From positions 124,001 through 188,000 of the forward strand of contig JAGAJL010000012.1 in the NCBI GenBank assembly GCA_017626095.1: a stretch of 64,000 bases of DNA. The letters run 5' to 3'. Of this stretch, positions 53,782 to 62,756 are shown in pieces. The translations under genes were made by a program, and so were the position numbers. The notes under the pieces were generated by a model. It was given only the letters and a program-made list of their open reading frames with translations, was not told the DNA's origin and did no database searches. Positions within the stretch are counted from its first letter, which is position 1; every line of letters starts with the position of its first letter. The DNA is from Lachnospiraceae bacterium (GTDB lineage Bacteria; Bacillota; Clostridia; Lachnospirales; Lachnospiraceae).

Positions 53782-55197
53782 ATGTATCAGAAGCGTAGGA
53801 CCATACAGGATTTTTTGATTCTGTCAGTGGATTTAATCAGTATATTTTTAAGTCTTTCCCTTGCATTCTATATCCGGTATCACCATTTTATTCGGACTGA
53901 CAGTGGGATTGATCAGAGGCATGTTTTGGGATATATCCTGATACTCAATGTTTTTGTTGCCTTTTTAATGGACAATTACCACCATTTTTTTATGCGCAAA
54001 ATGTTAGGAGAGTTCCGTGCAGTCTTGCAGGTCAATGTTATTTTGTGCCTGACGGCGCTGGCACTGTTTTTTGTACTACACATCTCGGACGATATCTCCA
54101 GACTGGTGATTGGTTATACCTTTGCGATTAATGTCTTTTTGGACTGGATATTACGATGTATCCTCAAAAAATATATGTTGAGTGACCGCCGCAGAGAGCA
54201 GCATAGTAGTAAGGTGTTGCTGGTGTCTGATACCGCAAGAGCAGAAGAGGTCATCAAGAATATCCGGGATTATAATGACTTATTTCATCATCTGATAGGG
54301 ATTGCATTGATTGATGAGACTACGGTGGATGCGATTGGGGATTTACCGGTAGTGGCACATACGGACGATTTGATGGACTATTGCATCCACCATGATGTGG
54401 ATGAGGTGATGTTTATCAGCTCTCATCTGCGTGATATCCCGGATTGGGAATCCTGGATTCGCGAGCTTGTAGAGATGGGTGCCAAGGTGGATGTCAACAT
54501 CGACATCTTTGATGCGGATGTCTTGGGAAAGCGGACGCTGGACCGGGTCGGGAAATATGCCGTAGCATCCTTTGCGCGCAACATGTTTTCCAATCGGGAG
54601 CTGTTTATCAAAAGATCGATGGATATTGTTGGCAGTCTGGTTGGTATGGTGATTTTAGCTATCGCAACCATTTTTGTCGCACCTGTCATTAAGCTGACAT
54701 CGCCGGGACCGGTCTTTTTTGGACAGACTCGCGTTGGCAAGAATGGACGCAAATTCACGTTTTATAAATTCCGCTCCATGTATCAGGATGCAGAAGAACG
54801 CAAAAAAGAACTGATGGCACAAAATGAAGTGGACGGTCTGATGTTTAAGATGAAAGAAGACCCCCGGATTACCAAGGTTGGAAAGTTTCTGCGAAAGACC
54901 AGTATCGATGAGTTGCCCCAGTTTTGGAATATTTTAAAGGGTGATATGAGTCTGGTGGGTACGAGACCGCCGACGGTAGATGAATTTGAGCAATACGAAG
55001 CCAAGCACAAATGCCGTCTGAGTATGACACCGGGGCTGACGGGACTTTGGCAGATTAGTGGTCGGAGTGAGATTAAAGACTTTGAAGAAGTAGTGAAACT
55101 CGATATGCAGTATATTGACAATTGGTCAATCTGGCTGGATATCAAGATATTACTAAAAACAATCGTAGCCGTATTTACGGGACGCGGTTCAAGATAA
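53782..55197 (+). CDS. Undecaprenyl-phosphate sugar-1-phosphate transferase (second priming enzyme)
   Basis: 471 residues from ATG 53782 (GGAG eight bases upstream, and downstream of the promoter; the longer upstream frame would start inside the terminator). Four to five N-terminal helices, a CoA_binding_3-like Rossmann domain (about 140-245, KVLLVSDTARAEEV), then the bacterial sugar-transferase domain with MDIVGSLVGM, KFRSM, SIDELPQFWNIL (D376, E377), and the VGTRPP motif. It begins a unit with the Wzz-like and polymerase-like genes, so it probably starts a different polymer from the enzyme at 643. Confidence 0.95.
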   Translation: MYQKRRTIQDFLILSVDLISIFLSLSLAFYIRYHHFIRTDSGIDQRHVLGYILILNVFVAFLMDNYHHFFMRKMLGEFRAVLQVNVILCLTALALFFVLHISDDISRLVIGYTFAINVFLDWILRCILKKYMLSDRRREQHSSKVLLVSDTARAEEVIKNIRDYNDLFHHLIGIALIDETTVDAIGDLPVVAHTDDLMDYCIHHDVDEVMFISSHLRDIPDWESWIRELVEMGAKVDVNIDIFDADVLGKRTLDRVGKYAVASFARNMFSNRELFIKRSMDIVGSLVGMVILAIATIFVAPVIKLTSPGPVFFGQTRVGKNGRKFTFYKFRSMYQDAEERKKELMAQNEVDGLMFKMKEDPRITKVGKFLRKTSIDELPQFWNILKGDMSLVGTRPPTVDEFEQYEAKHKCRLSMTPGLTGLWQISGRSEIKDFEEVVKLDMQYIDNWSIWLDIKILLKTIVAVFTGRGSR

Positions 55198-55209
55198 AGG
55201 AGACACAGG

Positions 55210-56580
55210 ATGAATCAGGAAATCGAAAGAGAAATTGATATTAAGGATGCATTTTTTTATTTGCTTTACCATTGGAGAAGCTTTCTTATTGCCGGTCTCT
55301 TGGGATTACTGCTTTTGGCAGGCTTTAAGTATCTTTCCTTTGACGCAACTCCGGTTAGTGAAGTTTCAGAAGAACAGGAAGCCTATGACAGAGAAGTAAA
55401 GGTTTATGAACTCAATAAAGAGAATTATGATGCACAGGCCGAGTTGTATCAAAAGCAACTGATGGATTTGCAGGCATATCTTGAAGCTTCGGTATTGATG
55501 CAGATTGATCCGATGCAGGAGCATTATGCGAGTGCAGAGCTTTATATTGAGGTTCCGGTTGAGGAGCTGGAGAAGATTCCGGAGTCTGCCAATTTGGAGA
55601 TTACCGATCAGGTGATTGGAGCCTATGATAATTTCATTGCCAAGGGAATTGATTTGACGGATATTGCTGACAAACATAATGTCAAAGAAAGCTATTTAAA
55701 GGAATTGATTTCTGTTGATGCTAACTATACGGCCAATATGATCAATATGGAAGTGATTGCACCGGATAAAGAGCTGGCTTTAGAAGTTTACAACGAAGTC
55801 ATCAGACAGGCTAAGGCGCAGACCACTCAGATTACCGAGAATATCAGGGTACACGAGATTGCCGTGATCAATGAGATTACCGGCGTACGGGCAGATAGCG
55901 ATTTAATGGATCAGATTAAGGGGGTTAACAATCAGATCAATTCTCTGCAATCTTCCTTAACGGGCGTCATGACCAGTATTGAAAATCTGGAAGAGCCAAA
56001 AGAACTGGAGCAGGCCGTAGTTGCTACACATGTTTCCAAAAAGGATTTGGTAAAATTTGGACTGATCGGATTGATTTTGGGTGTCTTTGTTTTGGCAGCT
56101 ATTTATGCATGTATCTATCTTTTCTCCGGTGTGCTTGCCACAGAGAGTGAACTGAAGGATGTCTTTGGCTGCTTCCCGTTGGGAACATTTGCGCCGAAGT
56201 ATAAAAAGCAGGGATTTTTGGATAAATGGCTGTATAAGCTTGCGGGTGTGGAAAGACGACCGGATGATATGATTGCTAACCGGATTGCTCAAAATATTAC
56301 CAGCCTTGCAAAAGAGGGGCAGACGATTTTATTGACAGGAACGGTTTCCGATGAAATGTTAGCCGATACTTTGTCAATACTAAAGGATAAGGTATCCAAT
56401 GTCAATCTGACAGTCAGTGGATGCTTTACGGAAGATGCATCTGCGATTGGCATGATTATGCAGGCGGATTCGGTAATCGTAGTCGAAAGCAGAAGAGTCA
56501 GCAAATTTGCACAGGTGCAAAAACTTTTAGAAACGATTGTCAACATGGACAAGCCGCTTATGGGTTATATTATGTATTAA
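55210..56580 (+). CDS. Wzz/CpsC-like chain-length protein with a degenerate kinase-like tail
   Basis: 456 residues. Helix 1 at about 23-44, a large extracellular coiled-coil region (about 50-275), helix 2 (about 280-305), then a cytoplasmic domain. The tail (EGQTILLTGTVSDEMLADTL ... ADSVIVVESRRVSKFAQVQK ... MGYIMY) has the shape of a BY-kinase/CpsD Rossmann domain but lacks a Walker A lysine and a tyrosine-rich end. It should set the polymer length with the polymerase at 56603. A GGAGA site precedes it. Confidence 0.88.
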   Translation: MNQEIEREIDIKDAFFYLLYHWRSFLIAGLLGLLLLAGFKYLSFDATPVSEVSEEQEAYDREVKVYELNKENYDAQAELYQKQLMDLQAYLEASVLMQIDPMQEHYASAELYIEVPVEELEKIPESANLEITDQVIGAYDNFIAKGIDLTDIADKHNVKESYLKELISVDANYTANMINMEVIAPDKELALEVYNEVIRQAKAQTTQITENIRVHEIAVINEITGVRADSDLMDQIKGVNNQINSLQSSLTGVMTSIENLEEPKELEQAVVATHVSKKDLVKFGLIGLILGVFVLAAIYACIYLFSGVLATESELKDVFGCFPLGTFAPKYKKQGFLDKWLYKLAGVERRPDDMIANRIAQNITSLAKEGQTILLTGTVSDEMLADTLSILKDKVSNVNLTVSGCFTEDASAIGMIMQADSVIVVESRRVSKFAQVQKLLETIVNMDKPLMGYIMY

Positions 56581-56602
56581 AGATAGTTGCAGGAGTTAGA
56601 AT

Positions 56603-58870
56603 ATGTTGTCTGAAAATAGGGTATCTCTCTCAAGGGTCATAAATGTGATTTGTTTTATTGCCGTTGGGATGTATTCTGTTTTTGGCAACATGACTGCGTC
56701 GATTTATCAATTGGTTTTACCGCACAACATCGAGATTTATTTTGCAATCGTCTTTGGAATAGTGGCGGTTTTTAGACTGTTTGTCTCTAAACTATACAAA
56801 GAGTATAGATTTTGGATGGCAGTCTTTTTTTCTGCCTGCTGTATGACGGTCTTTTTCGTGACAGGCTATACCTTTTTGCCGGTGTTGGCATTTCTTGCTT
56901 TGGCAGTTGTTAAAATGCCGGCACAGACGGTGTACAGGGTCGTATTTTGGACACAGCTGTTATCCCTGTTGGTCATGGTCATTGGGGTTCAGACCAATGT
57001 GATTGAAGACTTAATCTATATAACGGATACGGATGGGCTGCGACATTCTTTTGGTATCAATTATCCGACGGATTTTGCGGCTCATATCGTGTTTGTTGTT
57101 TTTCTCGCCTATGTAGTGTTTTCGGGGATTTCCAATCTGTGGTTTGTTGGGATCGTACTTTTTGCATTTTGGATTTCTTATTACTACTGTTCAGCGAAGT
57201 GTTCCACCATTCTCTTACTTTTGTTTCTCTTACTGTTACTTTTGGAAATGCTGTATGCAAAACTGCAGAAGTATCGTCCGGTGAAATGGATGGATTGCGT
57301 GGTAGCTTATGGAAAATGTATTGCCATGCCCGCTTTATGCATACTGTCAATCACTATTGCATGGATATACAATGGACAGGAATATCTGAACCGGTTAAAT
57401 AGCTTTTTGACTAGCCGTATTGTTGTCGGGCATAGTGCTCTGATGGATTTGGGAATGACATCATTTGGACAGACCTTTGATATGCTTGGAAACGGCGGCT
57501 CTTTGGGATATAAATGGGGGTATTATTTTATTGACAATTCCTATATCCTGATTGCGGTCCGCTACGGTGTGGTTTTGCTGTTTTTGATTAACATCTTTTA
57601 TGTTTTAACCATGCTTCGCTGTAAAAAGCACTCTCTTCGCCGTTTGATGAATGTGCTGTTTTTGATTGCCATTCAGGCTGTCATCGAGCATCACATGATA
57701 GAGGTATGGCTGAATATCTTTTTGGTAAGCTTTTTACTTGAGGATACAGATAGAAAGATACCGGATATACAAAAAAGTAGCGTAAATAGCGAAAAATCAA
57801 ATGCTTCCGCAAAAAGAATACGATATTTGGGCGTTGGAATGGGGACAGTCTTGTTAGCAGGCCTACTGATATGGAGTGTGGAACTCTTGTTTACGATCAT
57901 GCGTAGTTTTGTGAAAATGACAGGACTGGATGGCGCAGGTAATCACAATGTGTTTGTGCTCTGTTGTATGTTAGGGATTACTGTGTTTGCCATATTAATA
58001 AGGGCATTATATAAGCTTCTTTGCTCGGTATGGTGGGGAGAGAAACCGAGAAAAATCTATGGTTTCATTGTACTTGCCTCTGTTTTGTTATTTGTTTTTT
58101 TGATGGCGGGAATGTATGGAAGGGTTTTAAAGAGCACACCCCAATACGATGCGGCCCTGGTGGAAGAAAGGGAGGTCCTTCAGGCACTGATACAACAAGA
58201 GGAATTTCAGGGGAAAATCTATGTTTCGGATGTGCCGATGATTTACAGACATTTTTTTGGCGATATACAAAAGACGTTGTTTACGCCGGAGCTGCTGGAT
58301 TTTCAGGAAGATGTCGTCTTTATTATTCCCAATGATATGGAAAACAGGGTATTGTTATATGATGGATATGAATATGTTCAAATCAGTAGTCTGCATGGCA
58401 TCTATACCAATAGTGACACGGCAAAGGCAGTTTTAGCAAAGCTTGGGTATGAAACGACGGATTATTTCAATTACCGGAGACATTATACGACAGAAGAAAT
58501 GGTAAGATATAATCCGGATATGATTGTGGACGAAGATGGCAAGGTGTTGGTAAGACCCTGGCTGCCTTTGGCTTTTGGACCTTATGATAGGATATATCAA
58601 GGTGTGATCAATCTGAATGTGGATTTAACATTGTACGATTGGATGGATGATGGTAGGGTGTTGGCAGAAATCCGCGTCCGTTCAGCATTCGATTTGGAAT
58701 GGCTTAGTATTGATATTACATCCGCTGATCTGGATGAGAACGGCAGATATTTTTTTAATGCGGATATCAATATATGGGAAAATATCGATGATTTGCAGAT
58801 TACAATTTATCCCAAGGATAAAGCACAGGTTAAGATCAATGATTTGAGTTATCAGAAGGTAAAATACTGA
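56603..58870 (+). CDS. Wzy-like polymerase fused to an extracytoplasmic C-terminal domain
   Basis: 755 residues with GGAG before the ATG. The first about 390 residues have ten or so helices, with RHSFGINYPTDFAAH in an outer loop and GGSLGYKWGYYFIDNSYILIAVRYGV near the end, a typical polymerase/ligase layout. A second group of three helices (about 410-525) leads to a soluble C-terminal domain (about 530-755) with a beta-rich end, normally absent in Wzy. It comes right after the chain-length gene, as a cognate polymerase should. The role of the tail is unknown. Confidence 0.75.
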   Translation: MLSENRVSLSRVINVICFIAVGMYSVFGNMTASIYQLVLPHNIEIYFAIVFGIVAVFRLFVSKLYKEYRFWMAVFFSACCMTVFFVTGYTFLPVLAFLALAVVKMPAQTVYRVVFWTQLLSLLVMVIGVQTNVIEDLIYITDTDGLRHSFGINYPTDFAAHIVFVVFLAYVVFSGISNLWFVGIVLFAFWISYYYCSAKCSTILLLLFLLLLLLEMLYAKLQKYRPVKWMDCVVAYGKCIAMPALCILSITIAWIYNGQEYLNRLNSFLTSRIVVGHSALMDLGMTSFGQTFDMLGNGGSLGYKWGYYFIDNSYILIAVRYGVVLLFLINIFYVLTMLRCKKHSLRRLMNVLFLIAIQAVIEHHMIEVWLNIFLVSFLLEDTDRKIPDIQKSSVNSEKSNASAKRIRYLGVGMGTVLLAGLLIWSVELLFTIMRSFVKMTGLDGAGNHNVFVLCCMLGITVFAILIRALYKLLCSVWWGEKPRKIYGFIVLASVLLFVFLMAGMYGRVLKSTPQYDAALVEEREVLQALIQQEEFQGKIYVSDVPMIYRHFFGDIQKTLFTPELLDFQEDVVFIIPNDMENRVLLYDGYEYVQISSLHGIYTNSDTAKAVLAKLGYETTDYFNYRRHYTTEEMVRYNPDMIVDEDGKVLVRPWLPLAFGPYDRIYQGVINLNVDLTLYDWMDDGRVLAEIRVRSAFDLEWLSIDITSADLDENGRYFFNADINIWENIDDLQITIYPKDKAQVKINDLSYQKVKY

Positions 58871-58875
58871 TAAAT

Positions 58876-60966
58876 ATGAGAGAAAGAACCGATATGATGA
58901 AGATGTTTGATAATAAAAGACCGGATAAAAAGATAGTTATAAAAGTAGTCATGGTATTGGCTTTTATTTTGCTGGTCAATATCTTTGTATTTGGCAATCT
59001 GTCTGTCATGGTCCCCGGTAAATACACAGAAAAAACCATGGATTTAGCAGTGTTTGGTGATGAATGCACCAACGTGACTTTCAAACCGGATGGTTCGGTC
59101 TTTGTGGCAAAAGAAGGCGGATGTTATGAGTTGGAAAATATTGACTGTGAGACCAAAACAATCTCGCTGGTACTTGATACGGAGAGTAAAGAGGTTTTAA
59201 CCGGTGAAATATTGACAACGACAGATGGCTATGCCTATTTTGACTCGAAGGATCAGACCTTTGAATTTAACTCACAATATGGAAGTATCAATAAGGCACT
59301 GATTAGTCAGGGAAAACTTCGCAGTATGAAGATTACGATTCCGGAAAGCGAAACGGGAGTATCTATCAGAGAGATTACGTTCAATAAAAAACAGCCTTTT
59401 TCTTTTAATTATGTGACATTTATAATTATGTGCATAGTGTCCTTTTTATTTCTGTATGCGTCGCAAAAGGGGCTGACGGACATAAAAATGGATTTGTCGG
59501 ATAAGAGGCAAAAGATGGTTTTGCTTTTGGGTATGCTGCTGGCTGTCTGGATGGCGCTGTTTTTGTGTATAGTATCAAACCGGACGGAGGATTCACTGTT
59601 ATATGATTATGAAGAAGGAAAGACAGAGGATATGCCTCTGCAGCAGATGATGCTGTTTGATGCCCTCCGGCATGGTTCCGTGCGTCTGAATCTGGAAGTG
59701 AATCCGGACTATCTGCTGATGGACAATCTCTATGATAATTCCGAGAGACGTTTTAAGGAGTATGAGCATCCGTGGGATGTGGCATTCTATAATGGAAGCT
59801 ATTATAGTTATTTTGGCTCTTTGCCGATTGTTGTGTTTTATGAATTATTTTATATTTTGACGGGATATCTGCCGGGCGTGAATCTGCAGATGTTTCTGTT
59901 TATGGTATTTGGGATTATAGGATTCTTTGCGGCAACAAGTCAGTTGATCCGGTATTTTGGATTAAAACCGTCCCTGTTTTTTTATATTCTTGGAAACTGG
60001 GCACTGATGGCAGCCTCCTTCTTTTTTATTATTTCAAGCAGTACAGAGGTGTATACCATTTCCATTATATTGGGAATCGGCAGCCTTTTATGGGGAATTG
60101 CGCTGGGGTATAAAGCGGTGATGTGCGAAAATAAAAAAAGAAGAATGCTCTTTTACATATTGTGTGGTGTTGCACTGGTTATGACGGTTGCACTAAGACC
60201 ACCGGTATTGCTGATGCTTTTGGCTTTTATTCAGCCTCCTTTTATCAAAGTGCTTTCAAATCCGGATTTAACCGTGAAAAACAAGCTTCATGATGTACTT
60301 TCGTTTGCGGTTCCGGTTTTACTTGGTGCAGTTGTCCTGATGTTTTATAATGATATCCGGTTCGATTCGCCGTTTGAATTTGGTGCCAGATATCAGCTGA
60401 CCGTCAGTGATGTGCGATACAATAAAATGACATGGGATCTGAATAATATATTGGCAGCATTGTACAATTACGGCTTTAAGGGGCTGGATGTAAAGTCCCG
60501 TTTTCCATTTTTATTTTATCGGTCAGACTGGGACTATGTGTTTGGTAAGTATATCTATCAGGAATGTACGATGGGAGTGTTTGCTTTTCCGTATAATCTG
60601 CTTGCCTTTGGTATTTTTGCATGTTCCGGCAAGGCCAAAAAGAAAGACTTGTCCATTATGACAAAATGCGTATTTGCAGCATCGGTATTTTTGCTTTTGT
60701 TTGATTTTGGCATGGGTGGTCTGGTCGGTAGGTATGCCGGCGATTTTGCAATCGGTTTTTCGATTTGTGCTTTTCTGGTTATGGTATATTGTGATGACGC
60801 AGGGATGCTTAGGAATAAGAAAGTTCGCAATATCGTAGTGGCAATCATAGTAGCCACTTTGCTGATGGGATTTTTACTGTTGTTTAGCAATGACCCGATC
60901 AAATATCAGATTCGCAATGAAAATCCCAATATCTATTTGTTTTTTGCAAATTTATTCGATATATAG
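58876..60966 (+). CDS. Large GT-C-like membrane protein with extracytoplasmic N-terminal domain
   Basis: 696 residues. One helix (about 24-44), a beta-rich outer domain (about 50-175), then about 10 helices. LRHGSVRLNLEVNPDYLLMDNLYDN, EYEHPWDVAFYNGSYYSYFG and RPPVLLMLLAF are visible; the acidic loop residues fit membrane glycosyltransferases that use polyprenyl-phosphate sugars. ATG 58876 has a poor site; ATG 58894 after GAGAGAAAG is an alternative. Function not assigned. Confidence 0.65.
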   Translation: MRERTDMMKMFDNKRPDKKIVIKVVMVLAFILLVNIFVFGNLSVMVPGKYTEKTMDLAVFGDECTNVTFKPDGSVFVAKEGGCYELENIDCETKTISLVLDTESKEVLTGEILTTTDGYAYFDSKDQTFEFNSQYGSINKALISQGKLRSMKITIPESETGVSIREITFNKKQPFSFNYVTFIIMCIVSFLFLYASQKGLTDIKMDLSDKRQKMVLLLGMLLAVWMALFLCIVSNRTEDSLLYDYEEGKTEDMPLQQMMLFDALRHGSVRLNLEVNPDYLLMDNLYDNSERRFKEYEHPWDVAFYNGSYYSYFGSLPIVVFYELFYILTGYLPGVNLQMFLFMVFGIIGFFAATSQLIRYFGLKPSLFFYILGNWALMAASFFFIISSSTEVYTISIILGIGSLLWGIALGYKAVMCENKKRRMLFYILCGVALVMTVALRPPVLLMLLAFIQPPFIKVLSNPDLTVKNKLHDVLSFAVPVLLGAVVLMFYNDIRFDSPFEFGARYQLTVSDVRYNKMTWDLNNILAALYNYGFKGLDVKSRFPFLFYRSDWDYVFGKYIYQECTMGVFAFPYNLLAFGIFACSGKAKKKDLSIMTKCVFAASVFLLLFDFGMGGLVGRYAGDFAIGFSICAFLVMVYCDDAGMLRNKKVRNIVVAIIVATLLMGFLLLFSNDPIKYQIRNENPNIYLFFANLFDI

Positions 60967-60972
60967 TATAAT
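60944..60972 (+). promoter_or_regulatory. Possible internal promoter at the end of the 58876 gene
   Basis: TTGCAA (60944-60949), 17-base spacer, perfect TATAAT (60967-60972). A start near 60979 would leave almost no leader before ATG 60982. Chance occurrence in AT-rich DNA is possible. Confidence 0.35.
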
Positions 60973-60981
60973 GTGAGTGGT

Positions 60982-62682
60982 ATGGAAAAGAAGAAGATTG
61001 ACAGGGATTTTATAAAAAAAATATTACCAATTACTGTTTTACTTTTTTGCGAATACTTTTTCTTTCGCAACATTTTGACAACGGATTTGCTGTTTGGAGA
61101 TGATGGGGACGGAAAATTATGTACTTTGATTACGGAGCATTGGTATCAGGTATTAAAGGGTCAAAAAAGTTTTGACACGCTTGGAATCTTTTATCCGCTT
61201 CAGGGAACCATTGCCTATTCTGATATGATGCTGGGATATGCTCCTATATACTGTGTTTTACGTGCACTTCATTTTAATATGTTCTTTTCTTTTAAATGGA
61301 CTTTGATTTTATATCATGTATTTGGTGCACTGACCATGTATGGTATGCTGCATCGCGGTCTGAAGGTTCGGAGAGAATGGGCTGTGATAGGGACGATTTC
61401 TTTTAGCATTTCGAGTGGTTATGCCATGATGCTGTTGCATACCCAGCTTGTGATTATTTCACTTGTACCACTGATGCTGTGGTTTATGATTGGATTTGTA
61501 GATGCACTTTATAAGGGAAATCGGCTGAGAAAAAATATATGTGCTCTGGCAGCTGTTTTTATGATGGGCGTATTGATGTATACAGGCTGGTATGTCGCAT
61601 TTTTTGCCATTCTGTTTACTTTGTTTTTTGTCATCTGTTATTGTGCGGTTTCGCTGTGCGGCAAAAAGGGTGTCTTTATAAATCAGGTGAAAGATTTTTT
61701 TTATAAAATTGGTTGGGACATCCTTTTGTATATCGTTTTTGCCCTTTTGATTATCGTGCCGTTTCTGATGCTTTATATTCCGGTCCTGAATCTGAATGGC
61801 GGCAGGGTTTATGAGGGGATTACATGTTTTATTCCACAGTTTGTTGATCTGATTAACGTAACACCCTACAATCTCTGCATGGGATGGATATTTAATGCAT
61901 TGCATTTGGGAGATCGTTCACTGACAAGTGAGGTATGGCAGGGGTATTCACTGATTACATGGTTATTGTTTCTTGTATTGTCAATATGTGGGTTGCAAAA
62001 GCTGCAAAAGAAAAGTGAAGTCCGGATTCTATCTTTTTCCGTACTTTTGGCAGTGCTGTTTAGTATCATATTTACCGTTCAGATTGGTGAAGAAGGTTTT
62101 TCTTTGTGGTACTGGATTTATAAATTGATTCCGGGTGCCACATCTATTCGTGCGGTGGGACGGTATCTGTTCTTTTTGTTGGTACCGGTATCGATTCTGA
62201 TTGCGGTATTTGGAAGCAGATGCAGCGATGCATGGATGGCTAAGATGACAGAAAAATATAGAGATCATAAGGTTGTTATAGCCGGATACGGGATTGCTGT
62301 TTTAGTGCTGTTTACCCTGGTATTTACAGGAAGTATTATGCAGGATGGCGTGATGGCAAGATGGTCCGAGGCAGATGAACTGCAGGTTTTAAGCGAAGTG
62401 CCGCCACCACCGTCGGATTGTGAATCCTTCTTTGTCATGGATAATGGTCAGGCGGAGTATAGTAGGTCTTATTACAATCTGCAGGCCATGGCAATTGCCG
62501 CAAAGTATTCTTTGGGTACGCTGAATGGTTATACCGGTGTTTTCCCGGATGGAAGCGATGGTTTGGTCAATATTTTTGCAGATGATTATCTGGGGAACGT
62601 GAGCAGATGGATCCGTAAAATGGAAATAAAAAATGTTTACGCATACAATCTGACCACACATGTCTGGACAAAAGTATATTAA
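60982..62682 (+). CDS. YfhO/GT-C-like polytopic membrane protein
   Basis: 566 residues from ATG 60982; a GTG at 60973 is in frame but would lie upstream of the predicted transcription start. About 11 helices. The first outer loop has LLFGDDGDGKLCTLITEHWYQVL (acidic pair), and further on MYTGWYVAFFA and GATSIRAVGRYLFFLLVP resemble YfhO-like proteins implicated in glycosylating surface polymers. The C-terminal 130 residues are soluble and outside. Probably modifies the polysaccharide with lipid-linked sugars (inference). Confidence 0.7.
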   Translation: MEKKKIDRDFIKKILPITVLLFCEYFFFRNILTTDLLFGDDGDGKLCTLITEHWYQVLKGQKSFDTLGIFYPLQGTIAYSDMMLGYAPIYCVLRALHFNMFFSFKWTLILYHVFGALTMYGMLHRGLKVRREWAVIGTISFSISSGYAMMLLHTQLVIISLVPLMLWFMIGFVDALYKGNRLRKNICALAAVFMMGVLMYTGWYVAFFAILFTLFFVICYCAVSLCGKKGVFINQVKDFFYKIGWDILLYIVFALLIIVPFLMLYIPVLNLNGGRVYEGITCFIPQFVDLINVTPYNLCMGWIFNALHLGDRSLTSEVWQGYSLITWLLFLVLSICGLQKLQKKSEVRILSFSVLLAVLFSIIFTVQIGEEGFSLWYWIYKLIPGATSIRAVGRYLFFLLVPVSILIAVFGSRCSDAWMAKMTEKYRDHKVVIAGYGIAVLVLFTLVFTGSIMQDGVMARWSEADELQVLSEVPPPPSDCESFFVMDNGQAEYSRSYYNLQAMAIAAKYSLGTLNGYTGVFPDGSDGLVNIFADDYLGNVSRWIRKMEIKNVYAYNLTTHVWTKVY

Positions 62683-62756
62683 TGGTTCGTTTGATTGTAT
62701 CTTAGAATGTATATTCATAGGATATTGTGAGATTAATAAGGAGGATGAAAGTAGTA

